DNA from: an uncultured Lactobacillus sp.
GTDB taxonomy: Bacteria > Bacillota > Bacilli > Lactobacillales > Lactobacillaceae
DNA length: 31,647 nt
Assembly: GCA_905204935.1 (NCBI GenBank)
Contig: CAJLBJ010000025.1
Coordinates: forward strand, 1-31,647
Direction: 5' to 3'
Below, piece after piece: positions 31,219 to 31,647 of this stretch (the stretch's first letter is position 1; each line of letters opens with the position of its first letter). Under the pieces are notes generated by a model. That model ran no database searches, was not told the DNA's origin, and was given only the letters and a program-made list of their open reading frames with translations. The position numbers and the translations under genes are program-made.

Positions 31219-31569
31219 ATGTATTTGAATATTACACAAGCAGCCAAGGAAAAAATAGCTGCTAAAGTTGCGACACGCCATGTTGATTTATTACTAGATT
31301 TTGATGATGGAGTAGGCCCGCTGTCACCAAAGGGCGCATGTGCGTTATCGACAGTTTTTAGATTAGTCATAGTACCAAAAGATAAATATCAAAAAGACTA
31401 CAATGCTAAACTTGATTCAGATATGGGCGTGATTCGTTATAAAGACTATAGCGAAACTTATATGGATCAAGAAATGACTTTAACAGTTGATGAAAATACT
31501 CAAATTTTACAATTAAAAGGGCTACAAAACGGCTTATTAGCAGCTAATCTTGCAATTGTAGAAGGATGA
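31219..31569 (+). CDS. HesB/IscA-like iron-sulfur biosynthesis family protein
   Basis: This 116-residue cytoplasmic protein resembles the short Fe-S biosynthesis-like family common in lactobacilli, with DFDDGVGPLSPKGACALSTVF in the middle. It has a single cysteine, C41. The CxGC motif that holds clusters in true IscA/HesB proteins is missing. The family name may thus not reflect the function. AGGAGG precedes the ATG. Confidence 0.7.
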   Translation: MYLNITQAAKEKIAAKVATRHVDLLLDFDDGVGPLSPKGACALSTVFRLVIVPKDKYQKDYNAKLDSDMGVIRYKDYSETYMDQEMTLTVDENTQILQLKGLQNGLLAANLAIVEG

Positions 31570-31597
31570 GGCTGGGAAAAAAGTACCAGTCTGACAT

Positions 31598-31646
31598 AAA
31601 AATAGCTGATTGAATTTCTAAAAATGAAATTTGATCAGCTATTTTT
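31598..31646 (+). terminator. Terminator at the window end
   Basis: A 21-bp stem (31598-31618 with 31626-31646, two G-T pairs) begins with five A and ends with five T residues. It is preceded by GAGGCTGGG...CCAG, an element that resembles short repeats found after genes in Lactobacillales. Confidence 0.8.
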
Positions 31647-31647
31647 C

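Noticed and set aside
1..31647. CRISPR arrays, tRNA or rRNA genes, insertion sequences, phage genes
   Set aside because: No regularly spaced repeats, no cloverleaf-like sequences, and no transposase or phage-type protein were found on reading both strands.

Overview
The window looks like chromosomal DNA of a low-GC Gram-positive bacterium of the order Lactobacillales, most likely a member of the Lactobacillaceae. Pointers are the AT-rich sequence, strong AGGAGG-type ribosome binding sites, an Apf-like LysM protein, a surface enzyme with an LPQAG sorting signal, PTS transporters, class 1B dihydroorotate dehydrogenase with PyrK, and many CcpA-type cre-like sites. The species cannot be fixed from sequence alone. 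No rRNA, tRNA, insertion sequence, phage gene or CRISPR array was seen.

Layout. 1-3900 (minus strand): polyamine ABC transporter operon potABCD with a terminator at its end. 4140-6867 (plus): an OmpR-type response regulator, its histidine kinase and a PepSY lipoprotein. 6868-8078: a long AT-rich leader with two tandem WalR-type boxes in front of an Apf-like LysM protein. 8203-13730: a sulfatase locus. An anaerobic sulfatase-maturing radical SAM enzyme and a LacI-type repressor (minus) face a mannose-class PTS IIC-IID pair and a Cys-type sulfatase (plus). 14055-15751: pyrK-pyrD. 15827-18910: a short deformylase-like protein, a small membrane protein, a ROK sugar kinase and glyA. 18958-25103: a glycan locus with a ROK repressor (minus), a cellobiose-class PTS IIC, a barrel-like protein of unknown function and a cell-wall-anchored GH16 beta-glucanase. 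25273-29007: an alpha/beta esterase, then guanine deaminase with an NCS2 purine permease. 29051-31569: an unrecognised 164-residue protein, an SLC13-like permease and a HesB-like protein.

How the genes fit together. The most interesting unit is 8203-13730. The sulfatase has the CVPAR motif, whose cysteine must become formylglycine, and the enzyme class that makes this change is encoded next door. The sulfatase has no signal peptide, and the only transporter genes in the locus are PTS IIC and IID. The simplest model is uptake and phosphorylation of a sulfated sugar through the PTS, followed by desulfation in the cytoplasm. A LacI-type palindrome lies in front of both the PTS operon and the maturase gene, so the halves are probably co-regulated. 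The second unit, 18958-25103, probably releases beta-glucan oligosaccharides at the cell surface and imports them. Neither PTS locus encodes its own IIA or IIB, so both must borrow phosphoryl carriers from elsewhere. The sites proposed as cre sit on or beside the promoters of the PTS, kinase and esterase genes, which suggests a carbon-catabolite-controlled stretch of chromosome.
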